From: Aedes albopictus
Lineage: Eukaryota > Arthropoda > Insecta > Diptera > Culicidae
Assembly (NCBI RefSeq): GCF_035046485.1
Contig: NC_085138.1
Coordinates: 337,106,263 to 337,170,262, forward strand
DNA: 64,000 bases
Reading direction: 5' to 3'
The stretch's first letter is position 1; each line of letters starts with the position of its first letter. The position numbers and the translations under genes are program-made. The notes under the pieces were generated by a model. The model was not told the DNA's origin and did not search any database. It saw nothing but the letters and a program-made list of their open reading frames with translations. Shown piece after piece: positions 11,791 to 23,629 of the stretch.

Positions 11791-12644
11791 GGCGAGTCGC
11801 ACAAATTCGTAGGTGGTACAGTCCTAGACCGCTGTTATGAGGGTTACCTCCTTCCCGTCCGAATCAAAGCACAAATATTTGGGACTAATCTCTGACTCTT
11901 AGACAAGACTGATGCAATCTTCCAATGGTTGAGAACTGTCCTGGCCACGTCCTTGCGACTGCTGAGAAAAGGGAAAGGATGGTTAGTTTTGGACACCTAT
12001 GAAAGATGTAGACAGCTCTACAATCTCTCAGGCCTAGGTGTCACGGGAATTAGGGTGTTGTTAGTGGAAGGGTAAACTCCAAAGGATACGCTTGGTCAAC
12101 GTTCAGGCGCACCGTAGAGTTGAACTTCTTAGAATCAGTTGTCTGCCAGAATCATCCTGGTTTCCTCTTCATCTTGATGGCATTTGGTTGAATTACTAGA
12201 TTCTTCGGTTGATAATCTGAAATATAAAATAATATTAGCATCACCCTAAAATGTGATTATTTCAGGTCTTTGAGGCACAAATCATTTATGACCCCCCTAA
12301 TTCTCTTTCAAAATGCAACTCGTACCCATAACTTAATTGATTCTAGGTTTACTCTATTTTTCCTCCTTATTTTGGGTGATGCCAAACTTTTTGGGTGCTG
12401 CAATACTGAGTATTGCAACGATTCCATATTATTGGCGGGTAGTGTATGACATATGAACTGATCATCTATGTCTACCAAAACACGCTTTATTACGTATTGC
12501 ATGGTAACGATGCTTTGTTACGAGTATGGATCGGGAGGCCTTAACCAAACAATATTTTAACTGCTATTCCTGAGGCTCCAGAAATTTGCATTCCAACGTA
12601 GAGTCCAACGGCTTGCCATTGAATATTCCCTAAGGTGTATATGC
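11791..12644. other. Non-coding stretch with a repeat fragment
   Basis: 11930-11990 (GGCCACGTCCTTGCGAC followed by GGGAAAGG) resembles 37965-38005 (GGCCACGTCCTTACGGCC, GGGAAAGG), so both belong to an unnamed dispersed repeat. Around 12230-12470 the words ATCACCCT and GGCGGGTAGTGTA resemble the MITE at 16520-16762 and may be a decayed copy. No gene. Confidence 0.35.
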
Positions 12645-13728
12645 AGACCGGCCCACATTTGTATAGCGAGAAAGAAAAGTTGGAAAAATTCACGGGGCAC
12701 CCTCTAGAATCGTGCTTTTGGATGAGAAGAACAATCTATGAAAGATTCAGCTCAATCGGTTTAAAACTGAGCTGGCGCAAATGAGTTGAAGGTTTGTATG
12801 AGATTTTCAGTCCAAATGTATGGGAAATTGGATGATCTACAGTCTCTCAATAAGTACGCCGGTTCAGCGAGTTCGATTTAGCTCAGAATTGAAAGAATGG
12901 TAGTTGATACCCTTAGGAACAACTTTGTAGAATACCATATCATGATAAAACTTTATTTACTTGCGGTTTCACTAACGAAAGCAGGATGAGGACATCTTCC
13001 CCCGATGACTCTCGGTTGTTACATGCAGCACGTGTTTGTCGGTCGAAGCTTGCGCGCTACATCATAGGCAGCTTTGTAATTCTTCATTGTTTCGATACCC
13101 GCCCACGTGCGTGTGCAATTGAAATGAAGGACAACATAGCCGCCTATGATGTAGAGCGCAAGTTTCGAACAGCAAACAAACACGTGCTGCATGTAACAAC
13201 CGAGAGTAAACGGGGGAAGATGTCCTCATCCTGCTTTCGTTAGCTGAAACCACAACTAAATTAAATTTAATCATTATATGGTCTTCTACAAAGTTGTTTT
13301 TTTACGGTATCAACTATTATTTTTTCAATTATGAGCCAAATCAAACTCTTCCAACCAGCGTGCTGAGGCGCTGTTCATAAACCACGTAGACTTATTTTTT
13401 GTCATCTCAGACCCCCCCTCCCCCCTCGTAGACTTTTTTCCATACAAAATTTTCGAAATTTGTATGGAGCGTAGACTTTGGCCAGACCCCCCCGTCCCCC
13501 CCTAAGAGTCTACGTAGTTTATGGACAGACCCTGAGTGAGAGACTGGAGGTCATCCAATTTCCCATATATTTGGACTGAAGATCCCATACAAACTTTCAA
13601 CTCATTTGCGCCAGCTCAGTTTTAAACCGATTGAGCTGAAATTTTCACAGATTGCTCTTCTCATCCAAAGGCATGATTCTAGAGGGTGCCCCGTGGGTTT
13701 TTTCGACATTTTTGTATTTGGGCCAGTC
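12645..13728. mobile_element. Long foldback (hairpin) element
   Basis: The left half 12645-13085 and right half 13091-13728 are inverted homologues over nearly their full length. Examples are GCAGGATGAGGACATCTTCC at 12980 against its complement near 13240, and CACCCTCTAGAATC near 12710 against its complement near 13680. The loop at about 13086-13090 is very short. Open frames on both strands (12986-13243, 13062-13274) are mirror products of the palindrome, not genes. The right arm is interrupted by the MITE at 13367-13532. Confidence 0.75.
13367..13532. mobile_element. 166 bp MITE nested in the foldback arm
   Basis: Its ends read GGCGCTGTTCATAAACCACG (left) and GGGTCTGTCCATAAACTACG (right, reverse complement), both followed by TAGAC. 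The body has C-rich tracts and two more TAGACTTT words. TGA is duplicated outside the ends (13364-13366, 13533-13535). The left arm of the host hairpin lacks it, which confirms it as an insertion. Confidence 0.7.
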
Positions 13729-15040
13729 TAAATATGCAATTATCAGATGATTTAACCGATCTTCTATGACTACTAAATTGCACTATACTAAGATCAAAAT
13801 GTAGCCGGTGCATTATTAGCGAATCATAATGGTTTGGAATCGCCAATGGTGTGAAGTTAGTCTCTCATTTGCAGTTATATCTCCAAAATGTTCTGTCATA
13901 ACATAAAATATACTTATACAAAAGGTATGAGTAAAAGGTCCTTAAAGGGTTAAACACACACATCCATTGTTTATCGGCATTCATGATAACCAGCCTGGTA
14001 TTCGCCGATGAAGGACTCATCAAGAGGTCTTATTTGCTCATTTGCTTTCTTGTAGATTGGGCATATGAGGCCATGAATTCGAGGAGAAGGGGATCGATCT
14101 GGAGTACTCTCTTTGGTGAGCGTTCCACCAGCTACAGTGCTAAGTTGTCCTCAACTCCTTAGAGGGTTGAGTTGTGAGTTCAGTGATATAGACTCCCCGT
14201 TAGACTCTCAAGCCCTTGAAGGAGGCGAGACTATGTTTACATCTACCCTAGTTGGAAGAGTTCCGCGCTGTCTCTGTCATCTCAGCATTGACGAAGTTCT
14301 GGGGATCCGTTTAGCATGGGCAGGGCACTATGCTTGCTAGCACGCATACCGTGTCGTACGATATACGCTGGTCACCCTTTATTAGGCAGATCAACCTGTG
14401 GGTACTCTCAAATCGCTACACGGTTTGGTTGATGGCTAGCCTACAGTTGCAACTGTCTCGAGCAGGCTGATCGCTGTGGGAACTCCAGCATCCGTCCACT
14501 CTCTTCGTGATGGTGATTACCTCTAGTGAACGGGTTCGCTGTAGCGCCCTCTCGTAGATTGCTTCATTTTGAAGCCACTATCCCTCTCTGTCAATAAGAA
14601 ATCACCAGCGTCCATAGTGGTTATCTATGCAGGCAGTGAAGCCACCCAAGAGTTGACACAGTCCCTGATGGGAACTTAGAGCCTGATCAGCGCTTATCAG
14701 GAATGTTCCTCTGAACCATCCATCTAGTTAGTTACCTATGCTGGATGCAGGTCGAGAACGTACTTGAAGTCCTCGCTAAGGTTTTACAGATCGGAAGGCA
14801 GTGCGGATATTACCCCACTGCATCAGGTCAATGTCACCCGGCCCTATAAAGAAGGCAGAATAATGCGTTGCAACCACCTCTCCTGATGCTCAGTATTTAA
14901 GCGTGTGCCACCATCTCAGCTAACAATTCAAGCGCGTTAGCTAGTATTTTCGAACGTAATCTCACTCGGATACATCGTTTTCCAACAATTATCACACTCA
15001 CCATGTACACCCTGGTTGGCACCGCGAAAGTGATGTGATA
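13729..15040. other. Moderately GC-rich relic, unassigned
   Basis: From 14090 to 15030 the base composition rises and many short open frames appear on both strands (for example 14113-14340). No motif is recognised. The proximity of a LINE 5' fragment at 15241-15395 suggests decayed retroelement sequence, but this is a guess. Confidence 0.25.
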
Positions 15041-15240
15041 TCACAAGATTTTTTTTTTTTTGCTGTGCATGATCATGAACTTACTGACATCGTTCCTGAT
15101 GTGCTCACGGCATTCCCGGTTAGAGCTAAGGCAAATTTGAAAGCGGTGCCAGATCCATCGTACTGAGTTGCTTCCGGATGTGTTGGTATTCTTGCAAAGA
15201 CTCAGCAGAACCTGCTGCTGAGCCTCCGTGAAGCCCAAGC

Positions 15241-15395
15241 CTTTTCCGCTTGAGCTACCTGGAAACCAGAAACTTGATCACTTGTCTGATCTAAGGGGCT
15301 CTCCCCTAAAAATACGCCAGTTATCATCGACTTACCCGAGGAAGCATGACGTAGGAAGTTGTAAGAATCAGAGCTATGTTGGACGCCCAACTAAC
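15241..15395 (-). mobile_element. 5' fragment of a LINE related to 47813-52179
   Basis: On the minus strand it carries GCGTCCAACATAGCTCTGAT and CTTCCTACGTCATGCTTCC. These correspond to the 5' end of the large minus-strand LINE near 52085-52150. Only this untranslated start is present; no endonuclease or reverse transcriptase follows. Confidence 0.5.
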
Positions 15396-16519
15396 AATCG
15401 ACAGCCGCAAACAAGCATGCATGCTGAATTGTTGCTTTATAATAGTAATTATAGCTGAACTAAAATTATGCTGCACACATTACTGTACAAATGTTATTTC
15501 AATTGAAAAAGTAGCCAATGTTCAACTTTTCGTATTGTTATTAACAATAATAATTTAAAACACTTTTCAAACGTTCAATAAGATTTTTATTCGACTCGCA
15601 GTAATTCCTTTACAACATAGTTTAACAAGACTTTTTTTTCTGCTTCTTGTTAAGTTCATGTAAAAAATAGCACATGTATCTGTAAAATGTGTTTTTCACA
15701 AGTCAAATAAGCGCTTTCGTTTCATTATACTTCGAATCAGAGTACATGATGAAAAAACACGTGTTTTAACTGAACAACAACTGAATTAATCTGTTGTTCA
15801 GTCGTCAACCATAATGTCTGTGCTAATTCACCACTGCTGAATAGGAGTCAAAGTCTGATCATTATTAAACCACGGGAAGTGAATGTTTTGATTTGAGCGC
15901 TGCAATTCATCATCTCTAGGATGGCGCAGACAAGAAGGCATGTGGCTGGCATTCGACGGGTTTCGAGTTCGAATCTGGATTTAGGTAAATTTATGTATAG
16001 TTATTATTTCACAATATTTGTTCACAGCACTTAAATTCCAATCATAAACTCTCGTGAAAATTGGAAAATTTTGCATTTTATTTATTTTTAATCATTTTTG
16101 CTTAAGCTGAACAACTGCTTTGCAATATAGTTGTAAAACGATTAAACAACAAACAGTTCAGTTGGTACACAACACTATGCTTTATAGTTTCTCCAAATTT
16201 GTGTGAACAAAACCCGAACAAAGGTTGTGCCTGAAAATTATCCAAATGTTATTCAGCATCATGCTGAATCAATTCGTTGTAAAGATGCTTGTAAAATGAG
16301 TGATTGTTGGGCGTTTTTTCCAGGTTGTCGACTCAATATTTTGCAGCCCTCTACTCAGAAATCCCAACGCTGATTCCGCCACCAATTTCTCAAGCAGCTA
16401 CTTCAAAGTATTTTTTTTATTTAGAAATTTTTCTTACATTCTAGGAGTGCGGGGATAAGTCTTTGCCAAAATTTGATAAAAAGAATCATGATTTCGAAGA
16501 AAATGTGTTATGAGAAATA
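15396..16519. other. AT-rich stretch with a tRNA-like segment
   Basis: Repeated GAACAAC/GTTGTTCAG words surround a tRNA-like segment at 15918-15985 (listed separately). Otherwise no feature. Confidence 0.4.
15918..15985 (+). repeat. tRNA-like (SINE-type) segment
   Basis: TGGCGCAGACAAGAAGG resembles a pol III A box and GAGTTCGAATC is a good B box about 45 bp downstream. A full cloverleaf cannot be drawn: the T stem has mismatches and the acceptor stem does not close. A tRNA-derived SINE head is therefore more likely than a working tRNA gene. Confidence 0.4.
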
Positions 16520-16762
16520 CACTACCCGTCATAAGTACGGACTCGCAAAAAGTATTGCATCACCCTGACTTACCTCGACTCTAAAACCTGAGGACTTACA
16601 AAGATGCTGTCTTCAGTTAAGTTATTCAGAAGACCAAAAGCAACAACTTTTCTAAAGGCGGCATTTTTGTAGGTGTTCTGGTTTTAGAGATATCGAGGTG
16701 ATTCAGGGTGATGCGATATTGTTGCAATACTTTTTGTGAGCCCATACTTATGACGGGCAGTG
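16520..16762. mobile_element. 243 bp TA-flanked MITE
   Basis: Ends CACTACCCGTCATAAGTACG and CACTGCCCGTCATAAGTATG (reverse complement of the right end), both followed by AAAAAGTATTGC a little further in. TA lies outside each end (16518-16519, 16763-16764). This is a Tc1/mariner-type non-autonomous element. No ORF. Confidence 0.75.
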
Positions 16763-16764
16763 TA

Positions 16765-17322
16765 CATCATGAAAAAAGGTCATGATACAATAAACTCATT
16801 TTGTGATAAGCAAGCTTAGCATTACGTTGAGCACGGGGAAAAATCGGCACCCAAAACAGGCAAAGCGAGTCATAATTTCGAGAAAAATGCGTTGTTATGT
16901 TATTAAAATACACCATTGAGTAACGTCATGATATCGTGACTCATTTTGTCGTAACGCAACCTTAGCGTTATGTTTTAGATATTTTTTGGGGAAACTTAGG
17001 TCATGGAATCGGGAAGCATGCACTAGTTTATAAAAAAAACATAATTTTAGACTATTTTGTTGACCAAAAATAGCAAAGAGAGTCATAAAATCATGAAGCC
17101 TACACTCTGTAACGACTATGTAACTCTGTAATTCATTATGCATAATACAAGCGATGGTTATTTATGATAGTTACATTATTAAAACAATGAAAACATATTA
17201 GAGCAATATATAAATGAAAACGTTATTGGAGACTGGTATTGCAGACAGCTTTCATCAATCGCAAGTACAAGAGCCTCGCGGTCTTAAAGTGGGTTAAAGA
17301 TTCGCTGCTCGTCGGAAATCTA
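16765..17322. other. AT-rich stretch with degenerate direct repeats
   Basis: Words such as GTCATGATA, CTCATTTTGT, AAGCTTAGC/ACCTTAGCG and CATAATTTCGAGAAAAATG recur, which suggests an old tandem duplication of ~150 bp. No gene. Confidence 0.35.
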
Positions 17323-17537
17323 CAGTAAGGACTCGATTTTGTCAGCCCCATTTTGCGACAAACTTTTTGCTCTCATTATCATACGGTCACATTTTAAACA
17401 ATTTATTAATATTTATCATCAAACTACAGCTGAATTGCAGAACATAGAGGGTTAAAAAGTTTGAAAAAATGTTTAAATTTTTGAAAAGAGCAAAAAATGT
17501 GTTCCGAAAAGGGGCTGACAAAATCGGGTCACTTATG
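17323..17537. mobile_element. 215 bp TA-flanked MITE, same ends as the 4.08 kb segment
   Basis: The left end CAGTAAGGACTCGATTTTGT and the inverted right end with GACCCGATTTTGTCAGCCCC match the termini at 4342 and 8424. TA lies outside both ends (17321-17322, 17538-17539). The open frames that cross it are chance. Confidence 0.7.
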
Positions 17538-17539
17538 TA

Positions 17540-20500
17540 TATGGTGATGCCAGGTAGAATTGGTCCAGCTAACGTAATGTACTGGATGGTCTCCGGCTTA
17601 TGTTTTTTCTCTGCAAATACATATGTTAAAAACATAACCTCAAACAATGCTTATATTAAAGCAATTCAGCTGAAATATTGACAATCGCAATGAAATGAAG
17701 TACGTGAATGTTGATTTGTATTATTAATTTCTTACTACTTTACTGTTTTAAACTCATAAAATATAAAAATAAACGAAATTTCCATCTCTCATCTAAAACA
17801 CCGCCGATCGCACGGAATGCCTTGACTGAGATTAAAAAATAACAGCCCTTCATTGCGTAACATTTAACGGTTCCATAGTTCGTTATTGCGATTCATGATT
17901 TTATTATTTGGTGTCATAGAAAATCAGAATCATGTTTTATCAATCGGAGTTATGTTTACAGGAATTAAAGTTATGAGTTTATGACTCTTCATGTTTGCAG
18001 GAACCACAGTCATGATTTTATGATTCAGTGTCATGTTTACATGAATCAGAGTAATAATTTCACGGCTAAACGACACGATATTTTATTTCTGAAAACGAGA
18101 ACAGCTTCACTCAACGTTTTTCGCAAACATGACTTCTGATCATTTAAAAAAAATTTAAAAAAAATGAAAAAGGTTATAATGGGATACGATCAGTGAAGTA
18201 CTAGATTTGTAGTAATGAGCTGAATTTTAGTATGGTGAATAATTCCCACTGTTTTTATTAATATCTTCTCAGATATACTTAAAATAAATTTCTCGAGAAA
18301 ATGGTTCGGGGAAACGATTTTCAATATTCCTTTAAAAATTTCTCTTCGAATACCCTGCTACTCGACTATTTTTGAAATATTTATTTATGCAACGAGTTGC
18401 AAAATGATGATTTTTTCAGCACGAATTGAACACTTATCCAATGAGGCTTGGGGAACAGCAGGCCATTTCGTTTACTCAAACGGAAAAAATAATATTTTCT
18501 CAACATAATTTCGAAACAGACTTTAAGAATTGTGTCTACAACTTTTAGAGAAGATAGGTAAGAAGTTTGTTGAAAAACTCTTCTTGATATTTATGGAAAA
18601 TTGTTTTCTCATCTGTTGTACAGGAAATTTGTTGACACACTGTAGATTGAATGTCCGGAGGGAAGAAGTATACATTGGCGGAAGGCTCCACTGAGAGGGC
18701 AATTGTCCCTCTTCCCGCCCGACCCGATGCTGGTCAGATATTTGCAAAACCTACAACGGCCGGCGGTGTATTTTATGCATCAACAAAGCCGGAGAAGAAA
18801 CATTAGTTTAATAGCTTAATAGCGAGCCAGCGCAGCGTTTGCTGCTTGCCATCATGGTGGGGCCGCTGAATCATACCCTGACCGGCATCATCTGGTCCGG
18901 TGGGGTCTCTGCTGGTGCTGGCTGAACGAGAATAAACAAACGAGATCGTTCAAGTGGACGATGAAGACCATGTTGGACGTCGTCGATGGTGAAGAGATGG
19001 CAGTGATCATGGCCATGGGCAGCACGAATCGAAGACCGAGTGCCAAGGGCGCTTTCGTTTGAAACAGATGCCTTGCGGTGTGGTGCGGTGGGTGGAGGAA
19101 CCGAGACGGAATTGGTGGTTCGATTCAATTTCATTGTTTGATTGAAGATTTGCAATTTCTATTCACAGAACGTGCATATAAAGTGTGGCATTGTACTTAG
19201 ATGGTGGTCATGGATAGGGATAAATGGAAAACGTCGGAAGCGAACAATTGATAATATCAATCAATTTCAATTTGCTGCGATTGTAACGGGTTTTCTGTGT
19301 AATCGTAAAACTTTTGATTAATGAGCTACTTATGAGAAATCTCTGTATTTTATTAGAAGTTCCCATAGTTCTCGGAGTGTTTTATATATTTTTCAACCCC
19401 TGATATACTTTGAAATATCAGCCACAATTTTCAAAACTGAATGTTCCTTATATTAATTTTATTTTCTCACAGTATTTGTTATCCTTTTTCGGATCTTTTT
19501 CGTTATATTATACATATATTCAAAAGTAGTTTAATACTACTGTATTCATTGGTGAGTTCGTTCCATATTTTTTCTGTATCGACCTTCTTGATTTTGTAGT
19601 ATGCTGATTCAATTTCCGCTTGCAAACAATAGTTTGTTTCATTTGGCGAACGTTGACACGGGTAATCCTTAATTAACATAATGAAGATTAGTTTATTGGT
19701 GAGCTCGTTCCATGTAACTATTTTATCACAACCGATTTGAGTCTCGCGTATAGCAGTTAACCCTTCTATAACAGTAATTTTATTACAATTTAACTTTCAG
19801 CAACATCAGAAAATAGGATACGAAAGAATTTTCCGTTTTCAGCATTATATTAGTGTTTATTATCAAACATATCTGGACGTTCAGCAATTATTCTATTAGT
19901 CACCAACTGCAAGTTACATCAAGCTACATTCGATTGCGATCTAAAATATCTAAGTAATTCGAAGAATGTTGCACCGACCATCATCCCTGATCGAGTACCC
20001 TCTGATAACGCCAAACCACTCACTTTCATTCGGCATTTCCCGCATTTGTTTGCTCACGAATCTAATTGAACTCAATTTAAAAGCAATTAAAGTCAATAAA
20101 TCCTCTCCGGGTTCCATCATCATCGGTTCCATCGCTATCATCATCATCATCAGCAGCAGCAGCAGCAAGCAGCATCGGTTCGCAATGGGTGGCTACTGGC
20201 TATGGTACACAAACGGGTTGGTTCAGTCACTGCACTGACTGATCCGGGTGCCTAGGGTGGATTCCAGATTGTGGTTGCGAACAAACAAGAATATCTACCA
20301 GCAGATTCTACTTTACTGACGATGGGTAGATTTGATTTAATCTGAATAGCGCGAAAGTTTCGCGGTTCGCTGAATCATCTATTTTCCGTAACTTAATTAA
20401 CTAGCGATGGGTGGAAGTTGGTTTTCCGAGGAGGAGTGCAGATGCATTTTGTTGATAATGTGATTTGTTGGAACGGGTTCGAGCACTTTCCAGTGAAGGT

Positions 20501-20690
20501 TGGTTCAACAAGTCAATTTGAGGAAGTGAAAATTGAATGGTGAACAATTCGTCTAGCTGCTGCTTTGATGCGGTTGCCTTTGTCATACGCAAAACGAGAA
20601 AAATGTGAAGTCGTAAGTGGGGAGAAATTGAAACGTCAAATTTGGCGTAATTATTCAATTTCTAGTGCTAAAGAGGCTGGTTATCGATAG
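17540..20690. other. Mostly unique DNA
   Basis: No repeat partner within the window after about 18.1 kb. At 17890-18060 the words CATGTTTACA and CATGATTTTATGA recur as short direct repeats. 18640-19150 is GC-rich with an open minus frame (18871-19155, 94 codons) that has no recognised motif. 20118-20167 is a CATCATCAT...CAGCAGCAG microsatellite. It could be host intronic or regulatory sequence, but nothing proves it. Confidence 0.4.
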
Positions 20691-21406
20691 CACTAGTTTA
20701 CAAAATAAAACGAAAGTCGTGAACTTCTGTCAACGACCAAAATTTTTGAAGCATAATTTAGCGCTGATTTCGAAACCGTGCTTAAAAAAATTTAAAGTAG
20801 AACAGTTTTTGAGTTACAGCTTAATATCGAGTTTTACAACTTTTTAAAATATGAAATTTAAGAAAATTCAATTATTTTGCGTTTTGTTCAACCAATTTTA
20901 AATCTTTTTCCATAAATTAAAAGCTGAATATAATACCATTCGATCATCTAAATGCAGGTTTTGCGTCAGTCTGATGAAATTCAAGATATTGGCGAGTTTT
21001 GGGGACGATCTCCTTAAATTTTAGCAAAATTTCCAAAAATATATGAAGAAATGTATTTTTTTTCAATAAGAAAAAAACAATTTAAAAATTCTTTCTCAGC
21101 GTTTATTTGACATATCATATGTAGGCGAGTTACAGTAAAAAATTCAGCTCAATCGGAGCATTGATTACGGAGAATGAGATGTGTGAAGGCTTTGCTTAAA
21201 AATAGAACAAAAATCGATTTCAAATCATCAACCTTTTAAAATTAATAAATTTAAAGCCTCAAAAAAAATCATCAACCTTGTATGGAAAGTCGAAAAAATT
21301 TCCGCTCTACTGTAATTTTTTTCCTTCGCGTTTACGAACTCAGGGCATGATTCTACACCAAAAACGATCATCAGCTTACCGAGTTCAAAAATGCTGTAAA
21401 CTAGTG
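20691..21406. mobile_element. 716 bp element with CACTAGTTTACA ends
   Basis: Perfect 12-bp terminal inverted repeats CACTAGTTTACA / TGTAAACTAGTG, with TAG outside both ends (20688-20690, 21407-21409). The inside is AT-rich and non-coding. The TIRs are short and the superfamily is not assigned. Confidence 0.6.
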
Positions 21407-21454
21407 TAGTCTACATCTTTTTGCTTCCATCTTATTAGCAAAGGTAAGTCGGAA

Positions 21455-21651
21455 TAGGGTGACGATGGGTATTATCGGCAGGTTTGTTCACTTCGTCATG
21501 GGGGGTTTTTGTAGACCGAATTGCCTGAAATTTTGGCATATAACTCAGTTTGGTTGGGAAGGATTTGAGGCCAACTCTGAGACCTACAGGTTCCATAAAA
21601 CCCCCCATGACGAAGAGAACAAAACTGCCGAGAATACGTAAGTTCCCCTAT
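21455..21651. mobile_element. MITE, copy 1 of a pair
   Basis: Inverted arms include TTCRTCATGGGGGGTTTT and outer TATTATCGGCAGGTTTGTTC (left) against TATTCTCGGCAGTTTTGTTC (right, reverse complement). 52305-52484 is a diverged second copy with the same middle (CTCAGTTTGGTTGGGAAGGA here; AGCTTGGTTGGGAAGGAATT there). Non-coding; the open frames that cross it are chance. Confidence 0.65.
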
Positions 21652-22592
21652 CTAAAATTATAGACTATTTTTCACATGATGTGACGGGAATTAACATATG
21701 ACGAAGTAAATTTTTACCCTAAAACTTTTAATGTTTAAAAAAATATATCCTAAAGTCTAAAATACATACATCTCTGAGTTTTTGATATGCTACGCCAAAC
21801 ATCCTTAATTGTCTGATAACAATATGAAACCATAGTACTTGATTGTGGCACAAATCTCCCAACAGTAGGAGAACGTACCGCCTTAGCCGATGTTCTGATG
21901 GTACTTATTTGGTCCCAATACCACGAAAACATAAAAAGAAATGTTTACACATTATAAGCATCACATTTGGCCCTTTCAATGTTTTTCGTATTTTTACTGA
22001 AACTGCAATCCAATATCTTTTAAACAAAAACGAAAAGAAATTTAAAAACTGGCCAACTTGTTCAAAAGTTATTATACAGAAATTAGTTTTGAAAAAATAA
22101 GTAGAACTGCTAGAGGAAATTCAGACGATTCTTATTTATTGCTTGATAAATTTTTGAATGAGTTCTCAAAAAGAAAATTCGAAAGAAGTATCTTACGAAA
22201 ACATCCAGAACTTTTGATAAGGAGTGTATCGAAAATTAACTGTAATCGTTTAAAATGCTCTTTCTCGAATCATCGTTGGTCTTTTTATTCCAATTCGTCT
22301 ATCGAATCTTTACAATATCAAGTTTAGAACAGCCTAAAGGAATTTGGACAATGTTTAGTATTATTAAAAATATTGTTCAATGAGTACACCACACAAAATA
22401 ACAATCTGTACAATCCTTAATATTTATCGACAAATATTTGTACGGAGAAAAATCTGGAAAATAATAATAATTATTATTAGCAGTTATGTACACATAACAT
22501 ATCACTCAATACCGACTTTTAAAATTCTTATTTCCGATAGACAACCCTCCAACATTAAGAAAATTCTAGCATAACATGTGAAAAGGGCCCAA
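21652..22592. other. AT-rich stretch with a shared repeat word
   Basis: 21847-21905 (GGCACAAATCTCCCAACAG then GGAGAACGT) resembles 6130-6185 (GGCACAAATTTCCC then GAGAACGTGCCCC), so both derive from an unnamed dispersed repeat. The open frames 21843-22100 and 22058-22327 have no motif. Nothing else is supported. Confidence 0.35.
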
Positions 22593-22775
22593 AAGTGCTT
22601 TTTGTAAACAAACATGTTTCGGTCGCTGTAGAGCCCATCTCGATCCACCCACGCACATCAACACCCTTACCAGAAAGAGCAATCTTCGGGCTATCTGTTA
22701 AGGGTGTTGATGTTCGTGGGTGGATCGAGATGGGCCCTACAGCGACCGAAACATGTTTGTTCACAAAAAGCACTT
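22593..22775. mobile_element. Foldback hairpin element
   Basis: Arms of about 78 bp (22593-22670 and 22699-22775) are inverted repeats with only a few mismatches, for example CATGTTTCGGTCGCTGTAG against its complement. They are joined by a 28 bp loop. Mirror-image open frames exist on both strands for this reason only. Confidence 0.75.
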
Positions 22776-23242
22776 CCCAGCCAACCACATATCGTAAAAT
22801 CGCATATTTACATATATTGAATCAGAATTGTATAATACATATTTGTTGACAATAATTGCATAAAATCGCATTTTATTCCAAATGAAATTACAATTTCTAT
22901 TTCGTTTCATTTAGTCGTCTCCGATCATAAAAGGTGCTAGATACTATCGGTAGGATAGCACAGAATCGGATAGAATCGTTAAAAATCGTACGTTCTGAGT
23001 GTCGAGTTTCAAGTTCGCTAGGATCGTATATGTGATTCCTTTGAATCGTGAAAATCGTCGCTTTACATCGTATATGAATATGCTAAATCGAGCTGCCTTC
23101 CTACAGGTATGATCAAAATCGGTGCAATCGTATACAACGATAAGAGTATTGTATATTGATCGTTTGCGTCATACTTGCGTCGTATACGAAGTGCACGACA
23201 TCATTGAAATCGTATATTCTTTTTTAGTGTCACATATGATTG
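22776..23242. other. ATCG-rich stretch flanking the RTE relic
   Basis: Many short words of the form AATCGTATA and TCGTATAC recur between 22900 and 23220. This pattern suggests an unnamed element inserted at the point where the RTE frame breaks (about 23270). Its ends were not found. Confidence 0.35.
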
Positions 23243-23629
23243 TTACTGCACTTTTAACAGTCGGATCTCACCTTGCCGTAACCCTCTGCGAGATTCGAAG
23301 GGACTCGAGAGTGTCCCTGATACTCGAACTACGCACATCACTCGATCCATCGTCGCCTTGATCAATCGTATCAGTTTATCCGGGAATCCGTATTCGTGCA
23401 TAATCTGCCATAGCTGTTCTCGATCGATTGTATCATACGCCGATTTGAAATCGATGAACAAGTGATGTGTGGGCACGTTGTATTCGCGGCATTTCTGCAA
23501 CACCTGGTGGATGGCGAACATCTGGTCCGTTGTAGCGCGTTCACCCATGAATCCAGCCTTATATTGCCCAAAGAACTCTCCTGCAATCAGTGATAGACGG
23601 CGGCATAAAATTTGGGAGAGTACCTTGTA
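23243..23629 (-). pseudogene. RTE-type reverse transcriptase fragment (palm)
   Basis: Minus-strand frame of a non-LTR retrotransposon polymerase. Visible landmarks in the 139-codon frame are KVLSQILCRRL (13-23), a GQYKAGF...TTDQ block (32-46), motif A FIDFKSAYD (69-77) and GLRQG (127-131), after which homology stops. Residues 1-11 come from the inserted element and are not RT. The family resemblance is to RTE-clade elements (THHLFIDFKSAYD...GLRQGD). The YADD motif and thumb are missing because the frame breaks around 23270. It continues upstream at 24568-24921 across a 936 bp insertion. Confidence 0.8.

Noticed and set aside
15918..15985. tRNA gene
   Set aside because: Good B box but no closing acceptor stem.
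18871..19155. 94-codon minus frame as host exon
   Set aside because: GC-rich and unique but no motif, splice pattern or codon evidence; left as unassigned DNA.
23090..23112. Acceptor/donor junction CTACAG|GTATGA
   Set aside because: Pyrimidine tract is short and purine-broken; it lies in repeat-like DNA.
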